Assembly (NCBI GenBank): GCA_046296655.1
Contig: JBKBLE010000028.1
Location: 1 to 28,878, forward strand
Length of the DNA stretch: 28,878 nucleotides
DNA from: Cloacibacterium sp046296655
Lineage (GTDB): Bacteria > Bacteroidota > Bacteroidia > Flavobacteriales > Weeksellaceae
Direction: 5' to 3'
Positions 8,657-16,113 of this stretch are shown here, piece by piece. Within the stretch, counting starts at the first letter, position 1. Each line of letters opens with the position of its first letter. The translations under genes and the position numbers were made by a program. The notes under the pieces were generated by a model. The model did no database searches, was not told the DNA's origin, and saw nothing but the letters and a program-made list of their open reading frames with translations.

Positions 8657-9853
8657 ATGATTTCAGAAAAATACCTTAAACACTTACAAAAGGAGCTAGA
8701 AAATATCGAAAATGACGGATTGTACAAGCGTGAAAGAATCATTACGTCTCAGCAATCTGCAGAAATTGTAGCCAATGGAAAATCATTGTTGAATTTCTGT
8801 GCCAACAATTATTTGGGACTTTCTAATCACCCAGAAGTGATGAAAGCATCTCAAGATATGATTGCTTCTCATGGTTACGGAATGTCATCGGTACGTTTTA
8901 TCTGCGGAACTCAGGATATTCATAAAGAATTAGAAGCGAAAATTTCTGAATTTTTAGGAACAGAAGATACTATCTTATATGCAGCTTGTTTTGATGCAAA
9001 TGGTGGGGTATTTGAACCGCTTTTCACAGAAGAAGATGCTATTATTTCAGACGAGTTGAACCACGCTTCTATTATTGATGGGGTTCGTCTTTGTAAAGCA
9101 GCGAGATACAGATATAAAAATAATAACATGGAAGATTTAGAAGCACAACTTATTGAAGCTTCTAAACAAAATCACCGTTTTAAAATCATCGTAACAGATG
9201 GAGTTTTCTCAATGGACGGAATCGTGGCAGATTTAAAAGGAGTTTGCGATTTGGCAGAGAAATATGATGCCTTGGTAATGGTTGACGATTCTCACGCAAC
9301 AGGTTTCATCGGTAAAACAGGTCGTGGAACGCATGAAGCCAATGAAGTAATGGGAAGAGTAGATATTATTACTTCTACCTTAGGAAAAGCTTTAGGTGGC
9401 GCTCTTGGTGGATTTACTTCTGGGAAAAAAGAAATTATCGATATGCTTCGTCAGCGTTCTCGCCCGTATTTATTCTCAAATTCTCTGGCTCCAGGAATTG
9501 TAGGAGCAGCTCTTAAAGTTCTGGAAATGCTTTCTAAAGACACTTCACTTCGTGATAAAGTCATGGAAAATGCAGAATATTTCCGTACGGAAATGAAAGC
9601 CAAAGGTTTTGATATTCCTGATGGTGATGCGGCGATTGTTCCGGTAATGTTGTACGATGCTAAATTAGCGCAAACTTTTGCTGAAAAAATGATGGAAAAC
9701 GGCGTTTATGTCATCGGTTTCTTCTACCCAGTTGTACCGAAAGGAAAAGCCAGAATCAGAGTTCAGCTTTCTGCGGGACATACCCGTGAACATTTAGATA
9801 AAGCCATTGCTGCTTTCGAAAAAGTAGGAAAAGAGTTAGGTGTTATTTCTTAA
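8657..9853 (+). CDS. kbl: Glycine C-acetyltransferase (2-amino-3-ketobutyrate CoA ligase)
   Basis: This is a 398-residue enzyme of the alpha-oxoamine synthase family (PLP-dependent, fold type I). Kbl splits 2-amino-3-ketobutyrate with CoA into glycine and acetyl-CoA, following threonine dehydrogenase in threonine breakdown. The PLP lysine is K244 in 'TSTLGKALGGALGG', and the cofactor-ring motif 'VMVDDSHATGF' (about 207-217) is present. The length equals that of E. coli Kbl. Related enzymes (BioF, serine palmitoyltransferase, HemA) share the fold; the early segment 'GKSLLNFCANNYLGL' and 'SSVRFICGTQDIHKELE' fit Kbl best. No threonine dehydrogenase gene is in the window. The gene has its own -7 box and terminator. 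Confidence 0.9.
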   Translation: MISEKYLKHLQKELENIENDGLYKRERIITSQQSAEIVANGKSLLNFCANNYLGLSNHPEVMKASQDMIASHGYGMSSVRFICGTQDIHKELEAKISEFLGTEDTILYAACFDANGGVFEPLFTEEDAIISDELNHASIIDGVRLCKAARYRYKNNNMEDLEAQLIEASKQNHRFKIIVTDGVFSMDGIVADLKGVCDLAEKYDALVMVDDSHATGFIGKTGRGTHEANEVMGRVDIITSTLGKALGGALGGFTSGKKEIIDMLRQRSRPYLFSNSLAPGIVGAALKVLEMLSKDTSLRDKVMENAEYFRTEMKAKGFDIPDGDAAIVPVMLYDAKLAQTFAEKMMENGVYVIGFFYPVVPKGKARIRVQLSAGHTREHLDKAIAAFEKVGKELGVIS

Positions 9854-9940
9854 AAATTTAGATTCTTTAAGAAAGTTGCGGAGCAACGAACGATACATAA
9901 GCATCGGAATTCATTCTGATGTAAAATATAAAAATCAATG

Positions 9941-9966
9941 AAAGCGGACTTTAGTCCGCTTTTTTG
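9941..9966 (+). terminator. Terminator of kbl
   Basis: AAAGCGGACT (9941-9950) pairs perfectly with AGTCCGCTTT (9953-9962), and a T-run follows. The 2-nt loop implies the innermost pairs open in the RNA. Confidence 0.8.
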
Positions 9967-10007
9967 TTTTAAAAAATTCTTTGGCTTTAGCCTAAACTTA
10001 AATTTTT

Positions 10008-10078
10008 CTCTCGGAGATTTAACAGATTAAGAAGATTTTATTTTTAATCATCTGTTAAATCTGTTAAATCTGCGAGAG
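10008..10078. repeat. Long imperfect inverted repeat between kbl and the minus-strand cluster
   Basis: A 20-nt arm at 10008-10027 (CTCTCGGAGATTTAACAGAT) is complementary to 10059-10078 with a single mismatch. The 31-nt loop carries another TCTGTTAAAT-like copy. The run of nearly identical TCTGTTAAA units suggests a dispersed repeat that forms a strong hairpin. It could act as a backup terminator between the two convergent genes. The rest of 9967-10140 shows nothing else. Confidence 0.7.
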
Positions 10079-10140
10079 TTTTTACTATTTAAAAAAGAGA
10101 AGTTTATCAATAGAATTGGAGTTAAAAAAATCCGCTTTTT

Positions 10141-10602
10141 TTATTCTCTTTTATTAGGATTGATGGGTTTTTCTTTGGTAATGACCAATCCACTGATATA
10201 GTTTAGGTCTTGGTAAATCCAAACGCTTAAAAATTGAATATCAGGATTCTTTTCTGTTTTTGCATTGAAAATAAACAATTCCACAGGATCTGTTGTCAAT
10301 GAAGTTTTATGAATATAAGCAGAATTAAAATCTTGCAATTCTATTTTTCCTAAATCGGTTTCGTTTTTTTGACAGATTTCACTTAATTTTTCCTCTAAAA
10401 ACATCTCAAATTTCTTCGCAACATTGAATTTTTCAAAAGAAGTAAAGTTTTTATTTTCACATTTATTGAGAAATTCTTGAATGAAATTTTGGGCAATGGT
10501 TTGTCTTTCTGTATTGATGTTTTTATCTGAAATTTTCTTGTAAAAATTTTGAGCGGGAAGCAAAGAACTGAAAAATAAGGCAATAATGATGAGGTTTTTC
10601 AT
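10141..10602 (-). CDS. Small secreted protein of unknown function
   Basis: I do not recognise this 153-residue protein. It starts with a clear signal peptide (MKNLIIIALFFSSLLPAQ), so it is probably periplasmic or exported. There is no lipobox cysteine at the cleavage site. The mature part is lysine- and glutamate-rich with two cysteines ('NKCENKNF' and 'SEICQKNE') that could form a disulfide. The C-terminal half looks beta-rich ('IQFLSVWIYQDLNYISGLVI'). It lies 27 bp behind the MNT gene on the same strand and could be co-transcribed with it, but its exported nature makes a role in the toxin-antitoxin pair unlikely. Confidence 0.6.
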   Translation of the reverse strand: MKNLIIIALFFSSLLPAQNFYKKISDKNINTERQTIAQNFIQEFLNKCENKNFTSFEKFNVAKKFEMFLEEKLSEICQKNETDLGKIELQDFNSAYIHKTSLTTDPVELFIFNAKTEKNPDIQFLSVWIYQDLNYISGLVITKEKPINPNKRE

Positions 10603-10629
10603 GGTAATTAGTTTTTTGTGAAAAAGTTT

Positions 10630-10932
10630 TTATTTTTTATAAAATATGATGCCACATCTCTTAATATGTTCTTTTACTTCTTCATTTTCAATGTTTTTAT
10701 AAATCAATAAATCAAAAGTATAAGGTAATAATAAATTATCTAATTCAATATTGATTTGATTTAAAATTCTAAGATTTATGTTACCAAAAATCACCAAATC
10801 TATATCAGAGTTATGACGGTAATTTCCTTTGGCTCGTGAACCAAAAATAATAACTTTTTCTACCTCTTGATTTTGAGAAAAAATTTTGTGAATATTTTCA
10901 ATTTCGGTATCTAAAAGTCCAAATTTCATCAT
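10630..10932 (-). CDS. MNT-type nucleotidyltransferase, antitoxin partner (HI0073-like)
   Basis: This 100-residue minimal nucleotidyltransferase has the fold signature GSRAKG at residues 31-36 and DID at 43-45, the GSx10DxD metal-binding pattern of the pol-beta superfamily. In characterised HEPN/MNT pairs the MNT protein neutralises the HEPN RNase, in some cases by adding AMP to it. The start codon overlaps the stop of the HEPN gene by one base (TAATG), showing translational coupling. A second ATG directly follows (MMKF), so the start could be 10929. The toxin-first order is common for this class. Confidence 0.85.
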   Translation of the reverse strand: MMKFGLLDTEIENIHKIFSQNQEVEKVIIFGSRAKGNYRHNSDIDLVIFGNINLRILNQINIELDNLLLPYTFDLLIYKNIENEEVKEHIKRCGIIFYKK

Positions 10933-11396
10933 TAAAACAAATCTATTTGTTTATTTTGGTCTAATTTTTCTTGCATTGTTTTCTTAAAATCTTCAAATGC
11001 ATCATAATATTGATTAATGATTGCGGCATAGATTTCTTCTGCGGTTTCTTTGTCATACGTGTGAGAAGTTCTATTTTTGTTCTGTATCATTTCCATCCAA
11101 AGATGCCCATTTTTGATTAAATTCATTTTAAATGCTTCTCTGGTTGCATCTCTAGAACCTCCTATTTCTGTATTTCCTTGATAATATGCATAATCCTTCA
11201 TTACGTTCCATGCTAACTCGTGAGTATATTCAAAACGTTGGATTAATCCTTCTTTCATCATTTCATTTAATACTTCATCTAAATTATCTTCCTCATTTTG
11301 ATAATCTTCTCTAATGTATTCTATTGATTGCTGAAGTTTTTCTAGTGCTTTTTTATAATTAGAAAAACGCTGAATCCATCTTATATCTCTTTCCAT
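10932..11396 (-). CDS. HEPN-family protein (HI0074-like nucleotidyltransferase substrate-binding), likely toxin
   Basis: This 154-residue, largely helical protein belongs to the HI0074 'nucleotidyltransferase substrate-binding' branch of HEPN proteins. Recognisable stretches are 'RFEYTHELAWNVMKDY' (54-69), 'GSRDATREAFK' (80-90) and 'NRTSHTYDKETAEEIY' (108-123). The HEPN RNase motif is normally Rx4-6H. As I align it, the histidine is H112 and the arginine position holds lysine (K107), with an arginine two residues on (R109). The protein pairs with the MNT gene immediately downstream. A possible -7 box (TACATTTG, 11401-11408 read on the minus strand) sits only 5 bp before the ATG, so the transcript may be leaderless or the true start later. 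Confidence 0.82.
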   Translation of the reverse strand: MERDIRWIQRFSNYKKALEKLQQSIEYIREDYQNEEDNLDEVLNEMMKEGLIQRFEYTHELAWNVMKDYAYYQGNTEIGGSRDATREAFKMNLIKNGHLWMEMIQNKNRTSHTYDKETAEEIYAAIINQYYDAFEDFKKTMQEKLDQNKQIDLF

Positions 11397-11424
11397 ATTA
11401 CAAATGTAATTAAAAAATTAAGTC

Positions 11425-11520
11425 TTATTCTTTCAAGAAACCATATTCATAGACTTTTGGTTCTATTTTTTTGGCTAGAATTTTTAGAGCAGAACGTAGT
11501 TCTGTGATAATTTTCAATAT
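11425..11520 (-). pseudogene. Short coding remnant or tiny gene
   Basis: A reading frame on the minus strand ends at a TAA (11425-11427) and has the coding-like sequence TELRSALKILAKKIEPKVYE then YGFLKE. It is open only from a TGA at 11524-11526, so at most about 32 residues precede the stop, and no ATG start exists. A TTG at 11515-11517 could start a 30-residue peptide. It follows directly behind the broken DUF805 gene. It is best read as the tail of a decayed gene. Confidence 0.3.
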
Positions 11521-11531
11521 ACATCATAAAA

Positions 11532-11843
11532 TTAGTTGTCTTTATTACTAATTCCAGGAACAACAAGCAAGACTAAAAAATAGAGAATATTTATGAATGG
11601 AACAATTGAAAAAAAAATGAAACCATGCTTTTAAATTCAAATCATGCAATCTCTTTATACATTGTATGCTATAAAAATAAATGCTATAAAAATAGTTAGT
11701 TTGGTAATACCTAAGATATTAAATTTACTAGTAAAAAATAAAACAACTGAAAGTAAAAAAATAATAGAAACAAAAATTTTAGTAAACTTTTCTCTAGAAA
11801 TTTCACCCTTCCAATTCCATAAACTCTCCGATAATTTATTCAT
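11532..11843 (-). pseudogene. DUF805-like membrane protein, broken by two frameshifts
   Basis: The ATG at 11843 opens a 62-residue frame (WNWKGEISREKF followed by two membrane helices) ending FIAYNV at a TAA (11655-11657). The -1/+2 frame at once continues with IKRLHDLNLKAWF (about 11620-11658), which matches the 'RRLHD..xSGW' signature of DUF805 proteins. The original frame then resumes with FFSIVPFINILYFLVLLVVP and GISNKDN before a TAA at 11532-11534. Joined together the parts give about 105 residues, the normal DUF805 size. The second shift lies at a run of nine A (plus strand, 11609-11617), a likely slippage site. Either the gene decayed recently or the sequence has two indel errors. Confidence 0.7.
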
Positions 11844-11862
11844 TATTAGTCTTTATTTAATT

Positions 11863-11894
11863 CAAATATACAAATTTTCCCTATTTTCGCCAAC
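11863..11894 (-). promoter_or_regulatory. Promoter of the DUF805-like gene
   Basis: Read on the minus strand, TATATTTG (11863-11870) fits TAnnTTTG and GTTG (11891-11894) lies 20 bp upstream as a near -33 box. The start codon is 20 bp away. This supports the minus-strand frame over the plus-strand frame in the same place. Confidence 0.5.
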
Positions 11895-11912
11895 TCATAA
11901 CTCATAACTCAA
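11892..11912 (+). repeat. Heptamer repeat, 3 units (AACTCAT)
   Basis: AACTCAT occurs at 11892-11898 and 11899-11905 and AACTCAA at 11906-11912. The array ends 4 bp before the DUF4268 start codon, where a ribosome-binding site would lie. Confidence 0.75.
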
Positions 11913-11916
11913 TCAA

Positions 11917-12348
11917 ATGTTCAGCAAAGAAGAAGCTGCTAAAATAAAAAAGGAATTTTGGACCAGTTTCGGGAAGTCGTTTCCGAGAAAATGGATTTTG
12001 TACGATACTAAAATCAAAGACTTCGCTTTTAAATTCTATTGTGATAACAAAAAAGCCGAAGTTTCTATAGACATTGAAATGAAAGATGAAATCTTCCGAA
12101 ATGCTTATTACGAGAAGCTTTGGTCTCTCGAAGGAATTATAGAAGATGAACTGAAATGCGAGGTGTATAAAGACGAATTCTACACCTTAGAAAACGGAAA
12201 AGTGATTTCTAGATTTTGGGTGGAAAAGCATGGCGTTTCCATCTACAATAAAAACACTTGGCGAGAAATTTTCGAATTCTTTGTCGAAAAAATGACCGCT
12301 TTTGAGATGGTGTATTATGAATATGAGGAGTTTATAAAAGATGTTTAG
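11917..12348 (+). CDS. DUF4268 family protein
   Basis: This 143-residue protein is soluble and rich in aromatic and charged residues. The opening 'FSKEEAAKIKKEFWTSFGK', the central 'KDFAFKFYCDNKKAEVSIDI' and the closing 'EFFVEKMTAFEMVYYEYEEF' match what I recall of the DUF4268 family, common in Bacteroidota. In other proteins this domain occurs at the end of nuclease-like or defence-associated proteins; here it stands alone and its function is unknown. The start follows a heptamer array and a near -7 box TATTTTCG (11882-11889). A terminator lies at 12390-12418. Confidence 0.78.
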   Translation: MFSKEEAAKIKKEFWTSFGKSFPRKWILYDTKIKDFAFKFYCDNKKAEVSIDIEMKDEIFRNAYYEKLWSLEGIIEDELKCEVYKDEFYTLENGKVISRFWVEKHGVSIYNKNTWREIFEFFVEKMTAFEMVYYEYEEFIKDV

Positions 12349-12389
12349 AAGTCAGAAGTCGGAAGTTTTTTTGAGATAAAATAGAAACG

Positions 12390-12418
12390 CTTCGTTTATT
12401 TAAGCGAAGTATTTTTTT
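12390..12418 (+). terminator. Terminator of the DUF4268 gene
   Basis: CTTCGTTT (12390-12397) pairs with AAGCGAAG (12402-12409) with one G:U pair and an ATTT loop, and TATTTTTTT follows. Confidence 0.75.
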
Positions 12419-12453
12419 GTAAACTAAATCTTTAAAAAATTAAATAAATCTTT

Positions 12454-12827
12454 GCGAGCATTGCGTAAAAATCTCTGCGACTTTGCGGGAAAAACTATCA
12501 CAAAGTTCTCAAAGGCATCACAAAGTTCACAAAATTAAGATTCTTGAGACGCTTTGCTTTTCAAAGCTCACTTTTAATTATTATAAAAAAAAACTCTACG
12601 AGCATTGCGTAAAAATCTTTGCGACTTTGCGTGAAATAATTCCGTGAACTCTGTGAAAAAACTCTGTGAACTCAGTGTTACAAAAACTATCACAAAGTTC
12701 TCAAAGGCATCACAAAGTTCACAAAATTAAGATTCTTGAGACGCTTTGCTTTTCAAAGCTCACTTTTAATTATTATAAAAAAAACTCTGCGAGCATTGCG
12801 TAAAAATCTTTGCGACTTTGTGTGAAA
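12454..12827. repeat. Tandem ~191-bp repeat between DUF4268 and gldG genes
   Basis: A segment of 147 bp at 12490-12636 recurs at 12682-12827 with one A missing from an A-run and two base changes; the repeat period is 191-192 bp. Its 39-bp end module (GCGAGCATTGCGTAAAAATC, then TTTGCGACTTTGCG...) occurs a third time at 12454-12492. Each long copy contains a GCTTTG-CTTTT-CAAAGC hairpin, and the sequence between the copies is made of CTGTGAA-like words. No gene is seen in 12349-12860. A related module lies at 4403-4441. Confidence 0.85.
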
Positions 12828-12860
12828 AAATGCTGTGAAAATCTGTGTAATCTGTGAAAA

Positions 12861-14519
12861 CTATTGCCCAAATTTCTTCTTTCTCAACAAGAAGAAAATA
12901 CCGCCTAAAATTCCTAAAATTGCAAGTGGAGTTAATAAATTAAACCATTGCCAATTCGTTTTTTCTTCGTCTATTCTTCTTCTGTCAAGCAAGCGAGATT
13001 CTATATTTCTGTTTCTGAGTTCAATGAGATTAGAATCATCGAGAAGCCAATCTAAGCAGTTTCTCAAAAATTGTTCGTTTCCGTAGAGTTGGTCAGTCAA
13101 TAAATCTGCTCCTAAAGGTAAATTTTGACCTTTCATGATTTGATTTCGGCCAACATCACCATCAGATATAACAATCATTTTATTGTTTCCAGCAACTTCA
13201 TTTTTGAAATTAGGGAAACCGTTTTTCTCACTTCTATTCGCATACGCAGAAGTAAATTTACCTTCTAAACTCACCGCAAAAATCTTAGGAGTAGTAGGTT
13301 TTTCCATAACAGAAAGACTGTCAAGATTCGCCATTTCTGAGAGCTCTACATAATTAGGAACCGACTTAGCAGTGGTTCTTTCACTCGATTCGTAAAGCAC
13401 TTGAGTTTTGATATTTTTTCTTCCTAAGGTATCAATTGCAGTTGGAAATTCAAATTTTACAGGATTGATGTTTTTGGTAATCGGATTATTATTTTCATTA
13501 ATTCCCAAAGGAAAATAAGGCCAAATTAAGTTGGTGTATTGTGGGTTTCCTGCCACTTCGCCAACTTGCAATCTAATCAAAGCAGATTTTTGAAAATCTT
13601 TAATCAAAGGTGCATTGATTCTCACACCATAATTAAAGAAAAAATCAGTCATATTGATGTTGATAGGATATGCCATGAGTTTTTTCTTGGTCATCAAAGT
13701 ATCCATTTCTGCATTCACAGCGTCAATCATCCAAAGTGTTTTTCCTCCGTTCATAATGTATTGGTCTAGAATCACTTTTTCGCCATCAGTAAAGGTTTTT
13801 CTAGGCTTTGCAATCACCAAAGCATCCATTCTTTCTAAATTCGGAAGATCTTCTAGAGTCAACTCTTTTTTGTTCACAGGAATTACAGGACCAGCATTGT
13901 AATTTTCGAGCGTCATGTCCATAAAACTACGGAATTCATCTACTCTTAATTCATCTTGATTCACCAAAACACCTACGTTTTTCTTTTGGTCTGCCACCAA
14001 AGATTTAATGGTAGAAGCGAAGTTAAATTCCAGATTTTCAATGGATTTTGTTAGCTGTTCGGTTGCGTCTATTCCCATTTGATTGATAATCAGTGAAATA
14101 GAAGTTCCATAGCCTTTATATTTCAGTGCTGCATAAGGAAAAAGCACGATTTGAGAAACTTTCCCATCTTTCATATCTGGTAACATAGAAGGTTGCATTC
14201 CCATTGCTTGAAGTGTATCTTGAGACATTTTGGTCGCAATAGGATCGATGAATTTGTAATCAATTTTTGGATTGATTTTTCTGAATTCTTCCAAAAGAAA
14301 CTGCGTTTCATTCTGTAATTGCTTAAAACTTGCAGGAAAATCACCTTCCAGATAAACTTCTACAGTCAGTGGTTCTTTTACAGATTTCAGCGTTTCTACC
14401 GTAGCATCAGAAAGGGTGTAACGCTTTTCTTTAGTCAAATCAAAACGATGAGAAAACACCCCGAAAATCCCTAATAATAGGATAATAGCTGGAATAATAT
14501 ATTTTAAATTTTGTTTCAT
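12861..14519 (-). CDS. gldG: Gliding-motility ABC transporter substrate-binding subunit GldG
   Basis: This protein has 552 residues from the chosen start. GldG and GldF form, with the ATPase GldA, an ABC transporter needed for gliding in many flavobacteria. An N-terminal membrane helix (IIPAIILLLGIFGVF) is followed by the motif 'RFDLTKEKRYTLSDATVETL', typical of the GldG/ABC-type auxiliary family. A large periplasmic region follows, then a C-terminal helix (LLTPLAILGILGGIFFLLRK). Segments such as 'ALVIAKPRKTFTDGEKVILD' and 'MIVISDGDVGRNQI' belong to the family's DUF4350-like domain. An upstream in-frame ATG at 14582 would add 21 residues (KSNKSFCLFCGLKF) unlike a GldG start, so 14519 is preferred. 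gldA is not in the window, as in species where it is unlinked. Confidence 0.9.
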   Translation of the reverse strand: MKQNLKYIIPAIILLLGIFGVFSHRFDLTKEKRYTLSDATVETLKSVKEPLTVEVYLEGDFPASFKQLQNETQFLLEEFRKINPKIDYKFIDPIATKMSQDTLQAMGMQPSMLPDMKDGKVSQIVLFPYAALKYKGYGTSISLIINQMGIDATEQLTKSIENLEFNFASTIKSLVADQKKNVGVLVNQDELRVDEFRSFMDMTLENYNAGPVIPVNKKELTLEDLPNLERMDALVIAKPRKTFTDGEKVILDQYIMNGGKTLWMIDAVNAEMDTLMTKKKLMAYPININMTDFFFNYGVRINAPLIKDFQKSALIRLQVGEVAGNPQYTNLIWPYFPLGINENNNPITKNINPVKFEFPTAIDTLGRKNIKTQVLYESSERTTAKSVPNYVELSEMANLDSLSVMEKPTTPKIFAVSLEGKFTSAYANRSEKNGFPNFKNEVAGNNKMIVISDGDVGRNQIMKGQNLPLGADLLTDQLYGNEQFLRNCLDWLLDDSNLIELRNRNIESRLLDRRRIDEEKTNWQWFNLLTPLAILGILGGIFFLLRKKKFGQ

Positions 14520-14669
14520 TTTTATTTTAAATTTTAAACCACAAAAGAGACAAAAGCTTTTGTTGCTTTTTAAGTTTTTCAAAAGTAAAAAAAGGGAGAA
14601 TTTTCTTTTTTTACTTTTGGCTTGCTTTATTTTTCAATCAATTCTTTGGTTGCTTTTGCGGTTAAATAA

Positions 14670-15398
14670 CTATTTCTTCTTCTCCACAAAAACTTTTGCC
14701 AAAAACAAACTCAATCCAATCACCAATAAGAAGTAAAATACATCTTGGGTATCAATCAAACCTCTTGTAAAGGCTATGAAATGATGATAAAAACCAAGAT
14801 TTTGAAGCAAATAATCTGCACCTCCCAACAATTTGAAATTGGCCAATTGTTCTATACCAAAGTATAAAATGAAATTCAGGAAAACGCCCAATAAATAAGC
14901 CATAATTTGATTTGTGGAAAGCGAACTTGCCAGAATCCCAACCGCAGAAAATGCTGCAATGAGAAGAATAATCCCGAAATAGCTTCCTAATGTTGCTCCC
15001 AAGTCTAAATTTCCTGCAGGAACGCCTAAAACGTAAACAGAGTAGAGGTAAACCAATGAAGGAAGTAAACATAAAATCCCAACCAAAAATACCGCGAAAA
15101 ACTTCCCAGAAACGATTTCTGAAATGCTTAATGGTTGAGAAAAAAGCCATTGCAATGTTCCGTTTTGTTGTTCTTCGGCAAAAGATTTCATGGCTAATGC
15201 TGGAATAATGAACAAAAACAACCATGGCGAAAGCGTGAAAAAGCTCTGCAAACTGGCAGTTCCGATGTCGAGAATATTGAAATCATTCTCGAAAAAAAAT
15301 AAAAATAAGGCAGAAATCAAAGAAAATGCACCGACGATAATCCATGCACTCCAATTCCCGAAATAACTCCAAAGTTCTTTTTTTAGTATAGCTATCAT
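14670..15398 (-). CDS. gldF: Gliding-motility ABC transporter permease subunit GldF
   Basis: This 242-residue ABC-2-type permease has about six membrane helices. It begins MIAILKKELWSYFGNWSAWI, and the motif 'PALAMKSFAEEQQNGTLQWL' with 'PLSISEIVSGKFFAVFLVGI' is the standard ABC-2/GldF signature (in NosY-like permeases, RSFAEEKRSGTLELL). It lies 150 bp upstream of gldG on the same strand, so the two are likely one transcript. Many non-gliding flavobacteria keep gldFG, so presence does not prove gliding. The start is preceded by a heptamer array (15403-15432). Confidence 0.9.
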   Translation of the reverse strand: MIAILKKELWSYFGNWSAWIIVGAFSLISALFLFFFENDFNILDIGTASLQSFFTLSPWLFLFIIPALAMKSFAEEQQNGTLQWLFSQPLSISEIVSGKFFAVFLVGILCLLPSLVYLYSVYVLGVPAGNLDLGATLGSYFGIILLIAAFSAVGILASSLSTNQIMAYLLGVFLNFILYFGIEQLANFKLLGGADYLLQNLGFYHHFIAFTRGLIDTQDVFYFLLVIGLSLFLAKVFVEKKK

Positions 15399-15402
15399 AT
15401 GT

Positions 15403-15432
15403 TGTTGGGTGTTAGATGTTGGGTGTTAGATG
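15403..15432 (+). repeat. Heptamer repeat, 4 units (TGTTGGG/TGTTAGA)
   Basis: TGTTGGG, TGTTAGA, TGTTGGG and TGTTAGA follow one another without gaps from 15403 to 15430. About 30 bp on, CATCCAACA (near 15468-15476) is partly complementary, so the region may fold. The array lies directly before the gldF start codon. Confidence 0.75.
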
Positions 15433-15480
15433 CTTTCCAGGTATTTCACCCTGCATCAAACTTCCAGCATCCAACAATAT

Positions 15481-16023
15481 TTATTTTTTCTTATTCACCA
15501 ATTTTACCGTCATCATAATGACAAACACAATAACGAAAAATCCTGTAATTAATTGCCACCAATTTTCAATGGTCAAAGATTTTAAAATTACTGTGAAAAC
15601 CACTAAAAATAGAAGAAATGTTGCAATTTCATTGGCTTGTCTTAATTTGAGATTGGCGGTTTTTAGTTCACCGTTTTGTAGGTTTTTTATTTCTAATACT
15701 TTTTTCCAAGACCAATAATGGTAGATTAAAAGTCCTATGAGAAAGGCTATTTTCAACTGAAACCAAGACATTTGTAAAAGTGTAGGGTTCATTAAAATTA
15801 AAATTGTTCCAAAAATCGTCATCAAAACAAAAGCAGGAACCGTGATAATATTCCATAATCTTCTTGCCATAAATACATATTGCTCACGTAGAATTTCCTT
15901 TTTAGGACTTTCAAAAGCATCGGTGTCTTTGTAATACACAAAAATTCTTACGAGATAAAAAATTCCCGCAAAATAACTCACCATAAAGATGATGTGCAGC
16001 GCTTTTATGATTAAATAAGTCAT
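15481..16023 (-). CDS. hemJ: HemJ-like protoporphyrinogen IX oxidase (CopD-type membrane protein)
   Basis: This 180-residue membrane protein has about four helices. It begins MTYLIIKALHIIFMVSYFAGIF, placing the conserved histidine at H10 of helix 1, and 'MSWFQLKIAFLIGLLIYHYW' carries the conserved lysine (K91) of the HemJ/UPF0093 family. 'FVYYKDTDAFESPKKEILREQYVFMARRLW' between helices 1 and 2 is also characteristic. HemJ oxidises protoporphyrinogen IX to protoporphyrin IX in haem synthesis. The last helix is followed by a lysine tail (KLVNKKK). It lies 82 bp upstream of gldF and 90 bp downstream of the DUF62 gene, all on one strand. Confidence 0.85.
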   Translation of the reverse strand: MTYLIIKALHIIFMVSYFAGIFYLVRIFVYYKDTDAFESPKKEILREQYVFMARRLWNIITVPAFVLMTIFGTILILMNPTLLQMSWFQLKIAFLIGLLIYHYWSWKKVLEIKNLQNGELKTANLKLRQANEIATFLLFLVVFTVILKSLTIENWWQLITGFFVIVFVIMMTVKLVNKKK

Positions 16024-16027
16024 GGTA

Positions 16028-16111
16028 ATTTACGATTTACGAATTATGATTTACGATTTATAATTTTTCTAACATCTAACATCTAACATCTAACATATAA
16101 CATATAACATC
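16028..16111 (+). repeat. Twelve contiguous heptamers of two sequence types
   Basis: From 16028 the sequence reads in steps of 7: ATTTACG, ATTTACG, AATTATG, ATTTACG, ATTTATA, ATTTTTC, then TAACATC three times, TAACATA twice and TAACATC. The phase is kept across the change of unit. The array fills nearly all of the space between the stop of the DUF62 gene and the start of hemJ. Confidence 0.85.
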
Positions 16112-16113
16112 CA

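Noticed and set aside
11644..11907. An 87-codon plus-strand frame opposite the DUF805-like gene.
   Set aside because: Low-complexity K/I/L composition. The minus strand carries the family signature and a promoter.
14520..14582. Upstream ATG at 14582 as the gldG start.
   Set aside because: The additional residues are unlike GldG, and the membrane helix follows naturally from the ATG at 14519.
14752..15225. A 157-codon minus-strand frame in another phase within gldF.
   Set aside because: A shadow of gldF, which has clear permease motifs in its own frame.
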